From NCBI GenBank assembly GCA_017561935.1, contig JAFZBE010000063.1, positions 86,326 through 150,325 of the forward strand: DNA of 64,000 nt. The letters run 5' to 3'. The first letter of the stretch is position 1; every line of letters begins with the position of its first letter. Source of the DNA: Bacteroidales bacterium. GTDB taxonomy: Bacteria; Bacteroidota; Bacteroidia; Bacteroidales; UBA3663. The position numbers and the translations under genes were made by a program. A model generated the notes under the pieces. That model searched no databases and was not told the DNA's origin. It was given only the letters and a program-made list of their open reading frames with translations. This document shows positions 61,317 through 64,000 of the stretch, piece after piece.

Positions 61317-62126
61317 TTACAACTGATTCAGCAATTCGATGACCGCGTTGTCGGCATCACACCATTCGAGTCCCTTCATTTCTTCGGGGGTGAGCCATCG
61401 GTGGTCGCGGTGTTCGCGACGTGTGAAATGCTCGTCCTTGCCGGTGCAGAGATAGCAGGAGAGAGTAAGCGCGAAGTCGGGGTAATCGTGATTGACTGTG
61501 ATGAAGTGGCGGTCGATAGTGACTTCGTAGTTCATCTCCTCCTTCAGCTCGCGTACCAGTGCCTCTTCTTCGGTTTCTCCCTGCTCTACCTTGCCGCCTG
61601 GGAACTCCCAATGGAAGCTGGTGTAATGATGGCGCGTCTGGTCCTTCTGCGTGCAGAGGAATCGGGTATCCTTCGACACGATGTTTTTCTCGCCAGGTTT
61701 GACCACATGGATGATGGCGGCCACGACATGATAGTGATGCCACGTCTCCTTATGCCATAGTTCGTAGATTTTCGACATAAGCTGGTAATCTTCGGTTTCG
61801 GGGGTACAGCCGTTTTGTGTCATGCTGAAGATGACGTCGAGGTTGGGAGCGATGATGTCGATACGGAAGCTGAATTCGCCTTTTCCGTCCTTGGCGGTCT
61901 CGAAGCGTTCGAACCATACCCGGCGAATGTCTTTCCAGCGATACATCTTGTTCTTCTTTTCACCATGACGTGAAATCAGATGGATTCCACCCTCGTGGAC
62001 GCGTAGTTCCTGTACGTAGTAACGCGCCAGGCGGTGCTGGGCCAGTCCGAGACGGATGGCGATGCTGGTCATCAACGGGATGTTTTCGGTCATGTACGAA
62101 CCGATGAGTTTTCCTAAGGTATCCAT
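61317..62126 (-). CDS. Nudix hydrolase with N-terminal domain
   Basis: 269-residue protein. The C-terminal 130 residues contain a Nudix box: GGKVEQGETEEEALVRELKEEM (GX5EX7REUXEEXGU-like, with M instead of the last G) and a MutT-like context (FHWEFPGGK). The N-terminal 135 residues (many basic and aromatic residues, MYRWKDIRRVWFERFE) form an extra domain that I do not recognise. It may be an 8-oxo-dGTPase or a nucleotide pyrophosphatase; the substrate is unknown. The ATG at 62126 is preferred over TTG 62141. Confidence 0.85.
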   Translation of the reverse strand: MDTLGKLIGSYMTENIPLMTSIAIRLGLAQHRLARYYVQELRVHEGGIHLISRHGEKKNKMYRWKDIRRVWFERFETAKDGKGEFSFRIDIIAPNLDVIFSMTQNGCTPETEDYQLMSKIYELWHKETWHHYHVVAAIIHVVKPGEKNIVSKDTRFLCTQKDQTRHHYTSFHWEFPGGKVEQGETEEEALVRELKEEMNYEVTIDRHFITVNHDYPDFALTLSCYLCTGKDEHFTRREHRDHRWLTPEEMKGLEWCDADNAVIELLNQL

Positions 62127-62139
62127 AGTAATCTTGTCC

Positions 62140-62172
62140 AATTAACAATTAATAATTAACAATTAACAATTT
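62140..62172. repeat. AATTAACAATTAATAATTAAC repeat
   Basis: Copies of AATTAACAATT lie between the Nudix start and its promoter. Same family as at 8.3, 52.3 and 53.3 kb. Confidence 0.65.
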
Positions 62173-62181
62173 GGCACGCTG

Positions 62182-62213
62182 CAAATATACGTGGTTTTGA
62201 TGAAAAGAACAAG
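62182..62213 (-). promoter_or_regulatory. Promoter of the Nudix gene
   Basis: Minus strand: CTTG (62210-62213, one mismatch), a 20 bp spacer and TATATTTG (62182-62189). Confidence 0.75.
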
Positions 62214-62228
62214 TTTTTTGCGTAAAAA

Positions 62229-62260
62229 TTTGGTTGAAAGATAAAAAATATTTATCTTTG
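62229..62260 (+). promoter_or_regulatory. Promoter of the Xpt-guanine deaminase gene
   Basis: TTTG (62229-62232), a 20 bp spacer and TATCTTTG (62253-62260), 22 bp before the ATG. Confidence 0.85.
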
Positions 62261-62282
62261 TACCCGAAAAATACACAAAACT

Positions 62283-63308
62283 ATGAGAGAACTTGAAGAT
62301 AGAATCATTCGTGAGGGTCATTTCCTCCCAGGAGGGATCCTCAAGGTTGATGGTTTCGTTAATCATCAGATTGATATTCAGCTGATGGTGGGTGTAGGTC
62401 GTGAGGTGGCTCGTCTCTTCAGAAACGAAACGCGCATCAACAAGATTGTCACTGTGGAAGCCAGTGGCATTGCCCCAGCCCTGATGACCGGTCTCGCTAT
62501 GGGTTTGCCTGTGGTCTATATCAAGAAGGACCGACCCAATACCATGGAGGATTGTTACAAGACCAGCGCCCGTTCGTTCACCAAGTCGAAGAACTACGAG
62601 CTTGTAGTCAGCAAGGAATATCTGGGCAAGGACGATGTGGTGCTCTTCGTCGATGACTTCCTTTCGTCGGGCAGTTCTGCCATTGCTTCGCTCGATCTAT
62701 GCCGCATGGCAGGAGCTGAGATTGCAGGTGCAGCCTTCATGATAGAGAAGGAGTTCATGAACGGACGCAAGAATATCCATGCCGTGTTCCACGATATCAG
62801 GATCGAGAGTCTCGCCATGGTGCAGAGCCGAGAGATTACTGAGGAAGACAAGAAGTTCATGCGCGTCGCCATCGAAGCGTCGATCGAGAATGTGAAGAAT
62901 GGCGGTGGACCTTTTGGCGCAGCCATTGTCAAGAACGGAGAACTGGTGGCTACGGGTGTGAACCGTGTGACGGCCAACAACGACCCCACAGCCCATGCCG
63001 AGGTGTCGTGCATACGCAACGCTTGCCAGAAACTGGGTACGTTCAATCTGGACGGCTGTGTGATCTATACGTCGTGCGAGCCTTGCCCGATGTGCCTGAG
63101 TGCAATCTATTGGAGCGGCATACAGAAGATCTATTATGGCAACACGGCCATCGATGCCAAGATGATCAACTTCGACGACCAGTTCATCTACGATGAGATC
63201 GACCGTCCGGCTACCGAGCGTTCCATCCCGTCGATCTGCGTGCTCCGTCATGAGGCGCAGCAGGCCTTCCGCGATTGGCGCCTTAAGGTCGATAAGATTG
63301 AGTATTGA
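62283..63308 (+). CDS. Fused xanthine phosphoribosyltransferase-guanine deaminase
   Basis: 341-residue protein joining two purine-salvage enzymes in one frame. Residues 1-185 match xanthine phosphoribosyltransferase (start MRELEDRIIREG, PRPP loop VVLFVDDFLSSGSSA at 119-133). Residues 186-341 match the cytidine-deaminase-like guanine deaminase (zinc His in HAE, 238-240, and CEPCPMC with C268 and C271; NDPTAHAEV and DRPATERSIPS). It would deaminate guanine to xanthine and turn it into XMP. Both active sites look complete. The two parts are normally separate genes. Promoter and start are clear. Confidence 0.92.
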   Translation: MRELEDRIIREGHFLPGGILKVDGFVNHQIDIQLMVGVGREVARLFRNETRINKIVTVEASGIAPALMTGLAMGLPVVYIKKDRPNTMEDCYKTSARSFTKSKNYELVVSKEYLGKDDVVLFVDDFLSSGSSAIASLDLCRMAGAEIAGAAFMIEKEFMNGRKNIHAVFHDIRIESLAMVQSREITEEDKKFMRVAIEASIENVKNGGGPFGAAIVKNGELVATGVNRVTANNDPTAHAEVSCIRNACQKLGTFNLDGCVIYTSCEPCPMCLSAIYWSGIQKIYYGNTAIDAKMINFDDQFIYDEIDRPATERSIPSICVLRHEAQQAFRDWRLKVDKIEY

Positions 63309-63317
63309 TAGAGGGCA

Positions 63318-63992
63318 ATGTTCGGTTCCAATTTAGAATTCCGGCATCCAGCCGACATCGAAAAGACGGTGCTGGAAGTGGGGATGCTGCCATTCTTCGA
63401 AAACGGCATCGCGGGATTCAGTGTGGCCGAACATACACCTTCCGAACTCTGGTTCAGTGACGAACAGGACGGACCTTGGGAATGGAAAGGTCCCATCATC
63501 CAGCTGGGACATACGGCCTACGGGAAGTTCTTCAACCGAAAAGCCGGTTGGGTAGCCTTGGAATGGTTGCCCGACCTTGTCAATGTGCGCAGGGCATCCT
63601 ATCCTTTGCCACCAGAAGATTCGCAAGCTCCCGAGCGTCTTATCTACGAGGTGCTTCGTCTCGACAGGGATGTGCTTTCGCGAGACTTGAAGCGCGAGGT
63701 GGGACTCTACGGCATGAAGCTTAAATCAACCTTCGAACGCTATATCGCGCAGTTGCAGATGGGACTGTGGGCCTGCATCTCGGATTTCGAATACAACATC
63801 GACCAGCATGGTAATCGCTATGGTTGGGGCTTGGCACGATATTCCACGCCTGAGGTGATGTATGGCGCCGACTTTGTGCGCTCAGCTATCGGGGTGCGAA
63901 CGCCGGAGGAGTCACTCCAGCGGCTGGTTGCCCAGTTCAAGAAGTTTTTGCCTGATGCTTCTGATCGACAGGTTTTGAAATTGCTGAAATAA
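63318..63992 (+). CDS. AlkZ-related protein
   Basis: 224-residue protein. The sequence WFSDEQDGPWEWKGPI and YGKFFNRKAGWV, and GWGLARYSTPE near 175-185, match a family annotated as AlkZ-related in Bacteroidota (relatives of the AlkZ interstrand crosslink glycosylase fold). The active-site QxQ/QxD pair of AlkZ is not seen, so glycosylase activity is doubtful. It starts 10 bp after the Xpt-guanine deaminase gene and is likely cotranscribed. It ends 8 bp before the window edge. Confidence 0.8.
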   Translation: MFGSNLEFRHPADIEKTVLEVGMLPFFENGIAGFSVAEHTPSELWFSDEQDGPWEWKGPIIQLGHTAYGKFFNRKAGWVALEWLPDLVNVRRASYPLPPEDSQAPERLIYEVLRLDRDVLSRDLKREVGLYGMKLKSTFERYIAQLQMGLWACISDFEYNIDQHGNRYGWGLARYSTPEVMYGADFVRSAIGVRTPEESLQRLVAQFKKFLPDASDRQVLKLLK

Positions 63993-64000
63993 GAAAAGGG

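Overview
The window looks like chromosomal DNA of a Bacteroidota species, most probably a Prevotella-like member of the Prevotellaceae. The clues are repeated TTTG-N19/20-TAnnTTTG promoters, a hybrid two-component sensor/AraC regulator, C-terminal type IX secretion sorting-like tails, BspA-type leucine-rich repeats, the trpBEGDCFA gene order, a long NusB, and mostly poor Shine-Dalgarno sites. I saw no rRNA or tRNA gene, no transposase, no integrase and no CRISPR array.

Layout. 0-6.7 kb: SGNH hydrolase, DUF362 lipoprotein and a large hybrid two-component regulator. 6.7-10.1 kb: two divergent POT-family peptide transporters. 10.1-13.8 kb: hpt, adk, ruvX, def and recA. 13.8-20.1 kb (minus strand): a secreted protein with a sorting tail, rlmN, a SurA/PpiD-like chaperone, a CNNM/CorC protein and lptC. 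20.3-23.2 kb: thyA overlapping a polyprenyl-phosphate sugar transferase, then a convergent trmO. 23.3-30.2 kb: a complete tryptophan operon preceded by a leader peptide with three consecutive Trp codons and an attenuator. 30.2-36.9 kb (minus): an adaptor-RND-outer membrane factor efflux operon ending in a DUF4421 protein. 36.9-44.9 kb: accessory stretch with tandem hairpin repeats, a type IIL MmeI-like restriction-modification enzyme, a small convergent transcript unit, a lone HipB-like regulator and two secreted proteins, one with leucine-rich repeats. 44.9-52.2 kb (minus): nusB-yajC-ybbR-coaE followed by dsbD, a cysteine desulfidase-like gene and trxB. 52.3-58.2 kb: accessory stretch with a sigma factor carrying a long C-terminal extension, a 60-residue basic protein, DUF2167 and VWA proteins, a leader element built from nested hairpins, and a second copy of the tandem hairpin repeats in the opposite orientation. 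58.2-64.0 kb: a dynamin-like GTPase with a DUF697-like membrane partner, a Nudix protein, a fused xanthine phosphoribosyltransferase-guanine deaminase, and an AlkZ-related protein.

How genes work together. The trp operon covers the whole chorismate-to-tryptophan pathway and its leader can couple Trp-tRNA supply to transcription. lptC, the CNNM protein and the chaperone form an envelope-biogenesis group. dsbD, the desulfidase-like gene and trxB form a thiol/sulfur group. The Xpt-guanine deaminase fusion would turn guanine into XMP in one polypeptide.

The most unusual non-coding structures are (i) a family of 41-42 bp tandem hairpin repeats at 37.1-37.5 kb and, inverted, at 57.7-57.95 kb; (ii) a roughly 200 bp imperfect inverted repeat at 56.4-56.6 kb whose arms share loops and linkers but have different, compensated stems; (iii) the trp attenuator; and (iv) a promoter-to-terminator small transcript unit at 41.44-41.58 kb. 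All calls come from reading the sequence; no database search was run.
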